This document shows, in pieces, positions 1 through 9,723 of a stretch of DNA of 64,000 nt. The stretch's first letter is position 1. Each line of letters starts with the position of its first letter. Location: positions 1 through 64,000 of the forward strand of contig DCLA01000102.1 in the NCBI GenBank assembly GCA_002320815.1, read 5' to 3'. A model generated the notes under the pieces. The model was not told where the DNA came from. It did not search any database and worked only from the letters and a program-made list of their open reading frames with translations. The translations under genes and the position numbers were made by a program. Source of the stretch: Myxococcales bacterium UBA1660. GTDB taxonomy: Bacteria > Myxococcota_A > Polyangia > Polyangiales > Houyiibacteriaceae.

Positions 1-1029
1 TACGCGATTCGTCGAACGGATACGGTGCTTCTGGGGCGGCTCTTCGACCGGTATGGAGCGCCTGTAGGAGGGAACTTCGAGATTCATACGGAGCGGGTCA
101 CGTCGACGCACGTGATCGGCCTGCGGGGTGGGGGGTTCGTCGTTGCGTTCGATTCCTTCGGTGCCCGCGTTCAGTTCCGCACGGTGTCGCCTTCCGGTGT
201 CGTAGGTTCCGTGCGGAACGGCCCCGCCGACATGTGGTCACAAGCATGGTCGGTCGTGGCGGCGGCGACCGAGTCCGGCTTCGTCCTCGCATGGGAGGAC
301 GGTCGCGACCGCTTCGGGATCGACCAGTTCGGGGGGGTCTACTTCCGGCGCTTCTCCAGCAGCGGGGCCGCGATAGATACCGAGGACCGCCGTGCGGCCG
401 CCGACCCCCTCGGCCGCGAGCAAAGCCCTTGGATCGCTGCCGACGGCGACGATTTCGTTGTGGCTTGGACCGAGGCCGACCGAGACTACGTAGCCCACAC
501 TCAGGCTCGACGATTCCGTGGAGCCTCGGCTCTGGACGGAGCGGATACCGACCTTGGACCGGTTGGAAGCCGGGGGCCGATGGTCACGGCGCTCCACTAC
601 CCGTCCTCCCCCGCCGCTTCAGGACCCGGTCACTTCTTCGTGTCCTGGTACCAGCGAGGCGCGGAGGAGGGAATTCATGGGCGTCGCTTCGATATCGGGG
701 GGTCACCGGGGGAGCCGGTGTTCGTCGTATCGGGTGAAGCAGGGGTCGTCGCGCCACTCCCCGGGAGCACCACGAGTGACTCCGAGATGGTCGCCATCTA
801 CCACTTGGTCGATGAGTACTTCGGTGCCGATGTGGTCGCGACGTCGCCCTTACCGATGGGCCTCGAGGCCCTTCGCGCCCAGCTCACCTGGAGTGAGCAG
901 GCAGTGAGTGTGGTCCCGGCCCCGGAGGGGCTCTGGTTCTCGTTCATGACCAGCCAGCTCGCGACCAACGACCGCCTCGGTCTGTTCTTTCTGCCGCTGC
1001 CCGGGCTTCCGCTCACCCCTGCACCTTGA
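1..1029 (+). CDS. Propeller-like repeat protein, C-terminal part (5' end outside window)
   Basis: The reading frame is open from the first base, so the gene begins to the left of the window; the GTG at 25 is unlikely to be the true start. What remains is about 342 residues. Short strand-like segments recur (FVVAFD, FVLAWEDGRD, FVVAWTEAD, FFVSWYQRG), each followed by a GRRFD/GRLFD-type turn. These are typical of surface beta-propeller repeats found in many myxobacterial and cyanobacterial secreted proteins. No catalytic motif is visible. The signal peptide, if any, lies outside the window. The RHS gene starts 40 bp downstream on the same strand and may be cotranscribed. Function unknown; the secreted repeat-protein label is inference. 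Confidence 0.6.
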   Translation, partial: YAIRRTDTVLLGRLFDRYGAPVGGNFEIHTERVTSTHVIGLRGGGFVVAFDSFGARVQFRTVSPSGVVGSVRNGPADMWSQAWSVVAAATESGFVLAWEDGRDRFGIDQFGGVYFRRFSSSGAAIDTEDRRAAADPLGREQSPWIAADGDDFVVAWTEADRDYVAHTQARRFRGASALDGADTDLGPVGSRGPMVTALHYPSSPAASGPGHFFVSWYQRGAEEGIHGRRFDIGGSPGEPVFVVSGEAGVVAPLPGSTTSDSEMVAIYHLVDEYFGADVVATSPLPMGLEALRAQLTWSEQAVSVVPAPEGLWFSFMTSQLATNDRLGLFFLPLPGLPLTPAP

Positions 1030-1069
1030 CTCTCCGCCGTTACCGATAGCGGCTCGATAGGCGAATCCG

Positions 1070-4000
1070 ATGCTCGAGACGACTCCCACTGGCACGTCGC
1101 CGGCGACGTTCATGAGCGCGCTGCGGCGTTGGGCTCCCGCGGTTGCGGGGCCCCTTGCGGCCATCACCTTCCTCACCCTGGGCACGCCGTACGCGGCGCA
1201 GGCTCAGGACGAGGAGCCGCCTCCGCGTGCGGTGCCCGTCGAGCGGGCCGAGTCGATGCCCATCGACGAGGCCGAGCTCGAGGCTCTGCGCGAGGAGGGC
1301 GCGCTCGAGGGGCAGGCGGTGCTCGATCCGGAGCAGGTGGAGGCGGCTCGGGAGGCTGCGGCGGGTCCGGAGCGGCCCGATGTCGATGCCAGCGCACAGT
1401 CCTTGCCGACCGGCGAGGCCAAGAGCGCGGTCACGGCGAGCCGCATCTCGCTACCCAATGCCGAGGGGTCGGTCGAGGGCATGGGCGAGAGCTTCGCGCC
1501 GGTGCTCTCGAGCGGTACGGCGACCTTCAGCGTGCCCATCGCGCTGCCCGCGGGGCGCAATGGGGTTCAGCCGAGCCTGGGGCTCAGCTACGCCTCCACG
1601 GGCGGCAACTCGTCGCTGGGGTTCGGCTGGAACCTCAGCGTGCCCTTCATCGTGCGGCAGTCGGACCGCGGCCTTCCGCGCTATATCGACCAGGACCGCT
1701 GGCACCCACGCGAGGACCGCTTCTTCTACAACGGGGGGCAGGAGCTCGTCCCGGTCGACAACGCCGTGGCCGCCACCGTGGACGGCTCGGGCGACGCGGG
1801 AACGGACGCGAGCGCGCTTCCGGACGACGTCACCGCCGAGTGGCAGCAGTATCGCGCGCGGATCGAAGGCGGCTTCATGCGCTTCTTCCGCCACCCGGAT
1901 CTCGACCGCTGGGTGGTCCAGGGCAAGGACGGGACCCGCTTCGACTTCGGGGAGCTGCCGCTCACCGAGGTGCCGCCCGACTTGGACAGCACCGCCGCGC
2001 TGCAGACGGAGCACGCCGACGGGACCGGTCGCCGATACGGCTGGTTCCTGACCCGGATGAGCGATGCTCACGGGTCCACGGTCTACTACCGCTACGCCGC
2101 GTCGTCGGCGGGACAGCGCTACCTCAGCGATGTCTTCTACCTGAGCCCGAATAGCTGCGCGGGGACCGGGGGGCCGAGCGCGGCCGGCGCCCGGGCGGCG
2201 CGCCGCTGCACCGTGGCTCTCAGCGAGTACGGCGTGCGGGTCCACCTGGACTATCGGCCGCGGACCGACGTCTTCACCAGCTACACCGCCGGCTGGGGCA
2301 TCGCCGAGGACCAGCGCCTCACCCGGGTGGTGGTCACGGCTGCGAGCGGTATGGAAGCCACGGGCTCCCGCGAGATGGTGCGCCGCTACCACTTCACCTA
2401 CGAGTCCGACTCCTACCACTCGCTGCTCCACAGCGTGCAGGTCGAGGGGCGCCCGGCCACCGACGTGACGGCCGGGGAGACGCAGTACCAGGTCTTCGGG
2501 CACATCAGCGAAGCCGCGGCCTTGATGACCGACCCGGCATCCAGCGCCGGCCCGACCCTCCTGGGCCAAGCGCTCCCCGCGATGACCTTCGGGTACACCG
2601 ACGGCCCCAGCGGTCCCATCGCCGGCTTCGGCGGCGTGGACAACACCGTCCGCGAGATCCCGCTCAGCCCGGCGGTCAGCGTCGACGCCGCCCGTGCGGA
2701 TCTCTTCGACGTGAACAGCGACGGCCTCCCCGACGTGGTGGTCACCGATCCCGCCCGCTACCGCACCGCCGATGGCGCCCCCGCCGCCGGGGTGTTCTTC
2801 AACGGCTTCTCCGGCGCCGCCGCCATCCCCGCCTTCGCCGGGGACTTCAGCGACGCCGTCCCGGTGGGGCTCCCCGCCGGGTTGAGCGGCGTGCTGAACA
2901 TGAGCAGCGCGACCATCATGCCCATGGACGTCGAGGGCGACGGGCGGAGCGACTTCCTGCACCTGCCCCGCCGAGACCGCTACGGCTTCTTCGCGGCCAC
3001 CCGCATGAGCGACGCCACCGCCGGCAACAGCGTGCGGCCCAGCGAGCAGGGGTGGCGCTTCACCTACGCCGACGTGGACCTCCCCGGACCGGAGGGCGAC
3101 CCACGCATCGACCTCGTCCGCGATGGCTCGCGCTATCGCACCATGGACGTCAACGGCGACCACCTCATCGACATCCTGAAGACCACCGGTCGCTCGATGC
3201 AGACCTGGCTCAACCTGGGCTACGTGGAGCTCGCCGACGGCAGCAGCGGCGAAGGCATGTTCGGTCAGGCGGTCTGGAACGCGTCGACCGAGAGCTACGA
3301 GATCAGCACCGAGCCCTACGAGACGTGCCTCATGCACGACGGGCTCCCCTTGGACTTCAGCGACCCGGAGCTCCGCACCGCCGACATGAACGGCGACGGC
3401 CTGGTGGACCTGGTGCGGCTCCGCCGCGGACACCTGCTCTACTGGCCCGCGCGGGGCACCAACGGCGACGGCGCCCCGGTGTTCGGGCTGGGCCCGGCCA
3501 ACTGCCCCGCGGGCTTCGCCAGCGGCCGCGAGGTCCGCATGATCAACCCGCCGGCGGAGATCAACGTCGAGCTCGATGGCGTCTACCTCGCCGACGTGAA
3601 CGGCGACGGTGCCACCGACGTGGTGCAGGTTCGCTTCAACGACATCGACGTCTGGTTCAACCAGGCCGGGGAGGGCTTCACCGAGCGCGTCACGGTGTCC
3701 ACGCCCGCCGCGCCGGGCTTCAGCCCCAACGTGCGCTTCGCCGACATCGACGGCTCGGGCACCACCGACGTGATCTACGGCAACGCCGGGCGCTGGCAGT
3801 ACGTGGACCTCGCCGGCGGCCAACGGGCCCGCCTCCTGGACGAGGTGCGGAACGGGCTGGGCGCCAGCACCCACCTCACCTACGGCTCGAGCGCCGACGA
3901 CTACCTCGCCGACCTTCGCGACGCCGACGGCGGCGCGTACGAGACCTTCGACTGGAGCAAACTCGCCGGCGGCTGCGACCACATCCTCAGCAGCAACACC

Positions 4001-7000
4001 ACCCCAGGCGCGACTACCGAGGAGAGCGGCGCCTGTGTGTACCGGAGCGGCGGCAGCCCGGTGGTCAGCACCGTGGTGCGCGGGGTGGAGACCAACGACC
4101 ACTTCTCCTTGGTGGGACGCCCCGACAACGTCGTCCAGACCGAGTTCGCCTACCACGACGGCTACTACGAAGGCATCGAGCAGGAGTTCCGCGGCTTCGG
4201 CGCCGCCGACGCCATCGCTCTCGGCGACGGGCATCACCCCACGGCCATCACCCGCACCCACTTCCGCCAGGGCCGCCGACCCACGGACATCGCCAGCGAC
4301 CGCCTGGCCGACAACCCCCGCGAGGCGCTGAAGGGTCGCCAGTGGCTCAGCGAAGTCTTCGACGAGGGCGGGACCTATCTGTCGTCCAGCCTGGCGACTC
4401 TGACCGTCCGCCACCTCATGACCGGCCTGGACGGCCGCGGCATCTACTACGGCTACGTCTCCCAGACCGACGAGTTCCGCTACGGCACCCATGGCGCCGG
4501 CGTCGGCTCCGAGGTGCGCGAGCTCCCCGCGTTCATCACCGAGTCGGTCGACCCCTCCACGGGAACCCACCCGACCGGGGTCACCGAAGAGACCCGCGTG
4601 GTCCCCATCCGCTCCACCGATTGGGCCCACATCCGCTCGAACACCACCGAGGTGGACAACCTGGGGCAGGTGCGAGAGCAGATCGCCCGAGGCCGGATCG
4701 AAGACGCCAACGGCGCCGGGCCCGACCAAGTGATCGTGAGCCGCACCTTCCCCGAGCTCGTCAGTGCCGCGGGATGGATCTGGCGCACGTCGTCGAGCTA
4801 CGTCGAGGACGACGCCTGCGCGACGGGCTCGAGCACCCCGGCATGCCACCTGGGGGAGGGCGAGAGCAGCTTCAACGAGACCGGGGACCTCGTCCGGAGC
4901 CTCCAGTTCGCTCGCCGGACCTCCGGCACGCCCGCCTACGAGTTCGGCGGCGACAGCCACGGCGCCGAGGACTTCGGCACCACACCCGAAGAGCAGACCC
5001 TTCGCGCGACCACCAGCTATGACGCCTGGGGCAGCGCCCTGGAGACCTGCGCGGGGGCCGAGGTCGAGACCGACCGCGGAAGTTGCGCTCGCTATGCCAA
5101 CGTCGCCTACGACGCCGCCTATGCGCAGCTCCCGATCACCGAGTCGGTGGCCGCGCATTCCCACGGCGGCGCGTACTGTGACGGGGGGACCATCGCGGGC
5201 GGCTCCTTCTGCATGGTCTCGACCTCGGCCACCTGGGACCGCGGGTTCGGTGCGCTCCTGGAGGCCACCGATCCCAATGGCCAGAGCTCGACGGTCGACT
5301 ACGACGGCCTCGGTCGTCTGACCGCCGTCCACCCGCCCGCTCATCCGGACGATACCTGCGCGGACCAGCCGACCCAGTCCTTCACCTACACCCTCGGAAG
5401 CAACGCGCATCCAGTGAGCGTGGTCGAGGCCTGGACTCACCAGGAATGCTCGGGCTCGCTGATGCGCACGCGGTCCTATGTCGATGGCCTCGGCCGCCCG
5501 CGCGCGACCTTGGCCCGCACCGGCGTCAACTTCGGCGGCGGCCGGAGCTGGGAGCAGACGGGGGTGAGCCCGCTCTCTCTGCGAGGGACACCCTACGCGT
5601 CCTACAACCCCGCTCACATCGCCGCAGATCCCCCGACCGCGAACCAGGCCGTGGCGCTCCCGAGCACTCCTAGCACCTCGCAGGTCGCCGACGCGTTCGG
5701 TCGCGTCGTCAGCGCCCGAGAACGCGACGGATCTGAAAGCGAGATGGAGTACGGTGCCCTCGAGACCACCGCCTCGGACCCGCTCGACTCGGACAGCGAA
5801 TCCCCGTTCGCGGGCACTCCGACGGTCAGTCGCGTCGATGGGCATGGACGGGCGGTCGACCAGGTGCTCATCAACGTTCAGCCGGATGGCTCCGGCACCG
5901 AGTACTACCGGCTGTTCACGACCTACCGGCCCGATGGCGCCGTGCTCTCGGTGCGCCGCGCCGAGACCAACTCCGGTGCCGCTACCGACACGGCTGCCGA
6001 GTCGGATCATGAGCTGGTGCGCCACTTCACCTACGACACTCTGGGGCGCCGCATAGGCTCCGTGGACCCCGACAGCGACAGTCGCGACCCCTCGCGGACG
6101 GTGGCCAACAAGGGCTGGCGCTACCTCTTCAACTCGGTGGGGGACCTGATCGCGGTCCGCGACTCCCGCGGCTGCGGTCAGAACTTCTACTACGACCACG
6201 CCGGGCGCCTCGCGGCTGAGGACTACGTCGAGTGCGGCGAGAGTCAGGTCCTCGATGCGCCGCTCCAGCAGGACGGGCTCGACACCGATCTCTTCGCCGA
6301 GCCCGGCGAGATCCCGGCTTCCTCGGTGAAGCCCGACGTGCGCCACTACTTCGACGAAGAACCCTGGTACACGTCGTCCATGGACCCGGCCCCGCAGGGA
6401 GACCAGCTGGTCGGACGGCTGACCGGCAGCGTGGACCGGGGCCAGCGCTCTCGGGTCGACTACGACGTCCGCGGTCGGCCCATTTGGAGCGCCCGGCAGA
6501 TGGCCGTGCTTGGCCCCGCGGGCGCCGCCGCGGCCACGCTCCCGGGCGACCAGCCCTCCATCGACCAGGACACCGCGCAACCCGGACGCTCCCCCCGCGC
6601 GTTCGACGAAGCGCACACGTACGTCAGCACCAGCACCTACGACCGCATCGATCGGCCCGTCGGCGTCGGCCTGCCCCTGGACCCGGATTTCAGCCCGACG
6701 GACCCGGCGCCGTCGATCGCCGGCTCGATCACTTACAACGAGCTGGGCCTGCCGTATCGCACCTTCGTAGCGATCGATGGTGTGGAGACGCGAATCACTT
6801 CCCAGACCTACACCGTCGATCGTCAACCGAAGGACACGGTTCTCGGGGTAGGAGCGGCGAACAATGGCATCGGCTACGTGCGTCGCGCCTACGACTCTCG
6901 CCTCCGGCCTCTCCGCAACTTCTTCCGACGGCGCGACGAGGTCGTGGACCAGACCGCGGGCGCCACCGGTCTCGACGCGATGACGTTCCCGGTGGACGAG

Positions 7001-9151
7001 CGCTACGAGTGGGACACCGCGAACAACCTCACCCGGGTGACCGACTGGGCCATCGCATGGGACCACCCGCTCGGCCTCGCGCCAGAGCAGAAGCCGCGCG
7101 AAGCAGCCATCAGCCACGACGCCCTCTACCGAGTGGTCGGCATCGACTACCGCTACCGCCGCGTCGACAATGCCAACAAGTGGGAAGACGACCCCGGACC
7201 CGCGACCGATTGGCGGGACGAGCAGACCCATCACCGCCCGGGCGACCCGATGCGGCGCGACCCAGCCCCCATGGTCAGCGCGCTGCCCGCCGAGCGGCCC
7301 CACGACTTCCGGTATCAGTACGACTGGCTCGCCAACCAGACCCGCTGGACCGACGACTCGGGAGTCTTCTACGAGCGCTCGCTGGGAGAGGACATCGTCA
7401 ACGGGCAGGACATCGGGGGTCGCCCGTCGGCGCTCTACTTCTCGAGCAACATCCTGACCGAAGGCGCCATCATGAGCGGCGTCGCGGCCGGCGAGACGCT
7501 CCCCAACCCCGCCCGCGACCGCGGCGGCTGGGTCTCCCTGGAGTACGGGGAGAGCGGCAACGTCCGCAGCATGACGGTCCGTGGCCAGTGCCACGACACC
7601 ACGATGCAGATCTGCGCCGACGACCCGGGGTCGACGCGCGCGGCGAACCTCATCGCGAACTGCGCCTGCGACGTGGAGCAGCACTACCAGTACCGCTGGG
7701 ACGAGCTCAACCGCCTGTCCGAGGCCCGCCGCTACGACCGCGGCAACGGCTTGACGAGCTGGAACCTCGAGGTCCGCCAGCGCTACCTCTACGACGGCGC
7801 CAACGTCCGGATGGTCAAGGCCACCGACGATTCCTTCGGCGAGCGGGCGGCCCTCTACGTCTTCCCCGGCGACTTCGAGCGCCGCGGCCTGGACATCGAC
7901 CGCGTCACCGACACCTACGCCGCGTCGCCGGGCCTGAACACCGAGACCCAGTACCTCATCGCCGGCTCACGCTTGGTCTTCAAGGCCGGCGCCACCCCGG
8001 GCACCTACGGCACCGGCTTCGAGAAGGACGCCCGGCTCACCTACGCGGTGACCAACCTCATCCAGAGCACCTCCGCCGTCGTCGACCTCTTCTCGGGCCG
8101 CCTGCTCGAGATGGGCACCTACTACCCCAACGGGGCGCGGGAGACGCTGCGAACCGACCGGTCCACCGTGTTCGCGCTGGAGCCGATGGGCTTCACCGGC
8201 AAGGAGGGCGACGACGAGGTGGGGCTAGTGTACTTTGGCGAGAGGTACCTGATGCCGCACTTGGGACGATGGGCGAGTCCGGACCCGCTGCAGGTGCATG
8301 CGGGCGGCGGTGGGGAGTTTGGGAATTCATACCACTATGTGAGCGGGAATCTGTTGCAAGCGCGTGACCCGAACGGGCTTTGGGCGTCCGCCATGTTTTG
8401 GAAAGTGCATCAGGAGGCGATAGCCCGGTCCGTCGGTAGCCTGGTGTCGTCACGGGACTTGGAAGTCTTGCAGGAGCAGCAAGTTTACATCGATCGGTTT
8501 CAGCGGGAAGATCAGCAGTGGTTGCATGCTATGCGGTCCCCGTCAGATAGCGTCTCGGAGGCAGCGGCGAAGTCAAACAGGTTCGTGCAGTACCAAATGT
8601 TGATGGCTGTCAATAGTTACAGGGCGGGAAACCGGACCGCTGCGATGGAGCACCTTGGCAACGCAATGCACCATCTTCAGGACGGCACTTCCCCGGTTCA
8701 CGAAGGCCATCAGTCTTGGGATAATAGTCAGAGTACCGCCGAGGCGTTGATGCACCATGCGCGCCACGAAATGAGATATCCCGCGGGCGAAGCGCAAAGT
8801 AGGCTCGAGGGCGCTACGAGATGGGCATACTCCATCTTTTATGAGGGTGTCAGCGCGGACTCCGAGGATATGATCGAGTATTCCGACTCGGTACTTCAGA
8901 CCGAATTTTACGATATGGATACTGGGCGCATCAACCTGCCCGAGGAGTTGCTTCGAGACGGCTCCGTTGAAGACGGTCTGGCGAGCCCACTTTCCGGAGA
9001 CTATGATGGCCCAAGTACGAGAAAGTCGGAGCTGGCGCCCGCATGGCGCTCAGATCAGCCCCCCCCGGAGCTCACGGAAGACGATCCGAATGCGGTCCAC
9101 GATACAACCCGGCCGAACTTGTCAGACCCATCGCAGGCGGTCTTGGACTGA
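1070..9151 (+). CDS. SpvB/TcdB-type RHS-repeat polymorphic toxin with zinc phospholipase C-like tip
   Basis: A 2,693-residue secreted protein. A signal peptide follows Met15 (position 1112, the alternative start): ALRRW, a hydrophobic stretch, then YAAQA. Residues about 120-430 resemble the SpvB N-terminal domain (FSVPIALPAGRNG, LSYASTGGNSSLGFGW). Residues about 540-940 carry FG-GAP/TcdB-like metal loops (DVNSDGLPD, DMNGDGLVD, DVNGDGATD). YD/RHS repeats follow (YDGLGRLTAVH, YDVRGRPIWSA), and the RHS core ends in LGRWASPDPL near residue 2398 and DPNGLW near 2435. The last 260 residues are the tip, with lower GC and different codon use. The tip has H2447, H2534-x3-D2538-x5-H2544 and H2563-x3-E2567, the ligand spacing of zinc-dependent phospholipase C (H118, D122, H128, H142, E146 in the Bacillus cereus enzyme). 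The phospholipase toxin activity is inferred from this motif. Confidence 0.85.
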   Translation: MLETTPTGTSPATFMSALRRWAPAVAGPLAAITFLTLGTPYAAQAQDEEPPPRAVPVERAESMPIDEAELEALREEGALEGQAVLDPEQVEAAREAAAGPERPDVDASAQSLPTGEAKSAVTASRISLPNAEGSVEGMGESFAPVLSSGTATFSVPIALPAGRNGVQPSLGLSYASTGGNSSLGFGWNLSVPFIVRQSDRGLPRYIDQDRWHPREDRFFYNGGQELVPVDNAVAATVDGSGDAGTDASALPDDVTAEWQQYRARIEGGFMRFFRHPDLDRWVVQGKDGTRFDFGELPLTEVPPDLDSTAALQTEHADGTGRRYGWFLTRMSDAHGSTVYYRYAASSAGQRYLSDVFYLSPNSCAGTGGPSAAGARAARRCTVALSEYGVRVHLDYRPRTDVFTSYTAGWGIAEDQRLTRVVVTAASGMEATGSREMVRRYHFTYESDSYHSLLHSVQVEGRPATDVTAGETQYQVFGHISEAAALMTDPASSAGPTLLGQALPAMTFGYTDGPSGPIAGFGGVDNTVREIPLSPAVSVDAARADLFDVNSDGLPDVVVTDPARYRTADGAPAAGVFFNGFSGAAAIPAFAGDFSDAVPVGLPAGLSGVLNMSSATIMPMDVEGDGRSDFLHLPRRDRYGFFAATRMSDATAGNSVRPSEQGWRFTYADVDLPGPEGDPRIDLVRDGSRYRTMDVNGDHLIDILKTTGRSMQTWLNLGYVELADGSSGEGMFGQAVWNASTESYEISTEPYETCLMHDGLPLDFSDPELRTADMNGDGLVDLVRLRRGHLLYWPARGTNGDGAPVFGLGPANCPAGFASGREVRMINPPAEINVELDGVYLADVNGDGATDVVQVRFNDIDVWFNQAGEGFTERVTVSTPAAPGFSPNVRFADIDGSGTTDVIYGNAGRWQYVDLAGGQRARLLDEVRNGLGASTHLTYGSSADDYLADLRDADGGAYETFDWSKLAGGCDHILSSNTTPGATTEESGACVYRSGGSPVVSTVVRGVETNDHFSLVGRPDNVVQTEFAYHDGYYEGIEQEFRGFGAADAIALGDGHHPTAITRTHFRQGRRPTDIASDRLADNPREALKGRQWLSEVFDEGGTYLSSSLATLTVRHLMTGLDGRGIYYGYVSQTDEFRYGTHGAGVGSEVRELPAFITESVDPSTGTHPTGVTEETRVVPIRSTDWAHIRSNTTEVDNLGQVREQIARGRIEDANGAGPDQVIVSRTFPELVSAAGWIWRTSSSYVEDDACATGSSTPACHLGEGESSFNETGDLVRSLQFARRTSGTPAYEFGGDSHGAEDFGTTPEEQTLRATTSYDAWGSALETCAGAEVETDRGSCARYANVAYDAAYAQLPITESVAAHSHGGAYCDGGTIAGGSFCMVSTSATWDRGFGALLEATDPNGQSSTVDYDGLGRLTAVHPPAHPDDTCADQPTQSFTYTLGSNAHPVSVVEAWTHQECSGSLMRTRSYVDGLGRPRATLARTGVNFGGGRSWEQTGVSPLSLRGTPYASYNPAHIAADPPTANQAVALPSTPSTSQVADAFGRVVSARERDGSESEMEYGALETTASDPLDSDSESPFAGTPTVSRVDGHGRAVDQVLINVQPDGSGTEYYRLFTTYRPDGAVLSVRRAETNSGAATDTAAESDHELVRHFTYDTLGRRIGSVDPDSDSRDPSRTVANKGWRYLFNSVGDLIAVRDSRGCGQNFYYDHAGRLAAEDYVECGESQVLDAPLQQDGLDTDLFAEPGEIPASSVKPDVRHYFDEEPWYTSSMDPAPQGDQLVGRLTGSVDRGQRSRVDYDVRGRPIWSARQMAVLGPAGAAAATLPGDQPSIDQDTAQPGRSPRAFDEAHTYVSTSTYDRIDRPVGVGLPLDPDFSPTDPAPSIAGSITYNELGLPYRTFVAIDGVETRITSQTYTVDRQPKDTVLGVGAANNGIGYVRRAYDSRLRPLRNFFRRRDEVVDQTAGATGLDAMTFPVDERYEWDTANNLTRVTDWAIAWDHPLGLAPEQKPREAAISHDALYRVVGIDYRYRRVDNANKWEDDPGPATDWRDEQTHHRPGDPMRRDPAPMVSALPAERPHDFRYQYDWLANQTRWTDDSGVFYERSLGEDIVNGQDIGGRPSALYFSSNILTEGAIMSGVAAGETLPNPARDRGGWVSLEYGESGNVRSMTVRGQCHDTTMQICADDPGSTRAANLIANCACDVEQHYQYRWDELNRLSEARRYDRGNGLTSWNLEVRQRYLYDGANVRMVKATDDSFGERAALYVFPGDFERRGLDIDRVTDTYAASPGLNTETQYLIAGSRLVFKAGATPGTYGTGFEKDARLTYAVTNLIQSTSAVVDLFSGRLLEMGTYYPNGARETLRTDRSTVFALEPMGFTGKEGDDEVGLVYFGERYLMPHLGRWASPDPLQVHAGGGGEFGNSYHYVSGNLLQARDPNGLWASAMFWKVHQEAIARSVGSLVSSRDLEVLQEQQVYIDRFQREDQQWLHAMRSPSDSVSEAAAKSNRFVQYQMLMAVNSYRAGNRTAAMEHLGNAMHHLQDGTSPVHEGHQSWDNSQSTAEALMHHARHEMRYPAGEAQSRLEGATRWAYSIFYEGVSADSEDMIEYSDSVLQTEFYDMDTGRINLPEELLRDGSVEDGLASPLSGDYDGPSTRKSELAPAWRSDQPPPELTEDDPNAVHDTTRPNLSDPSQAVLD

Positions 9152-9176
9152 AGTTCTGCGCGTAGAGCTTGCGAAT

Positions 9177-9713
9177 TTGCAAAGTTCGGCATCGCGAGTT
9201 GTCTGTCTAGTGACCGTGATTTGTGTGGGTTGTGCAGGAACGGTGAGGCCCGAGGATAGGGACTTGCCTGTGTGCACCGGGCTCTCCAGGCTGCCTTCAT
9301 GGGATAAAGTGGTGGGTTGTTCTGCAGAAATGGGGGAGGTGCTGTTTGAGGTCGACGGATATCAATTTGTGCCGAGAGCTGACGCGTTGGACGTTTGTCA
9401 GCAGTATGTTGGCGGTCGTGAATTGGTGCGATTTATTATGGAGGGAGTGCGAGAGGTTCCGGGAGGCAATAGCTCGTATATGACCGCGTGTATCATTGCG
9501 GGCCCGAGCGCTGGCTCAGGGAGGCTGTGTGCGGGCAATCACTATTCCTTGGCCACGGGGCGAAGAATCGGGTTCGCGACGCGCGGTTTTCGAACTCGAT
9601 CGCGCGATTCGTACTTGCTTGAGCACAACCTTGGTGCCTTTCGAGAGTTGGCAAAACGAGTTGGTTTGTGCGCCAGCGCAGAGCGACTACAGGACGATCC
9701 TGTTCGCAGGTAA
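9177..9713 (+). CDS. Small lipoprotein, candidate immunity protein for the RHS tip
   Basis: The frame is open from inside the RHS gene, but the part that looks like a protein begins with a lipoprotein signal peptide. From TTG at 9177 it has an Arg, a hydrophobic core (VVCLVTVICVG) and a lipobox Cys at residue 19. The mature part of about 160 residues has several further cysteines (VCTG, VVGCS, DVCQ, TACI, RLCAG, GLCAS) that could form disulfides. It starts 25 bp after the RHS stop on the same strand and shares that tip's lower GC content, the usual position of an immunity gene for a polymorphic toxin. No database family is recognised. A periplasmic or outer-membrane location would suit protection from a phospholipase. 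The start codon is uncertain because no clear ribosome binding site is visible. Confidence 0.55.
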   Translation: MQSSASRVVCLVTVICVGCAGTVRPEDRDLPVCTGLSRLPSWDKVVGCSAEMGEVLFEVDGYQFVPRADALDVCQQYVGGRELVRFIMEGVREVPGGNSSYMTACIIAGPSAGSGRLCAGNHYSLATGRRIGFATRGFRTRSRDSYLLEHNLGAFRELAKRVGLCASAERLQDDPVRR

Positions 9714-9723
9714 AGCCTAAGAA

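Noticed and set aside
1451..7684. A 2,077-codon open frame on the minus strand opposite the RHS gene
   Set aside because: High GC content leaves antisense frames open by chance. The translation is low-complexity (Gly, Ala, Val, Arg, His), has no domain, and runs opposite a well-supported coding frame.
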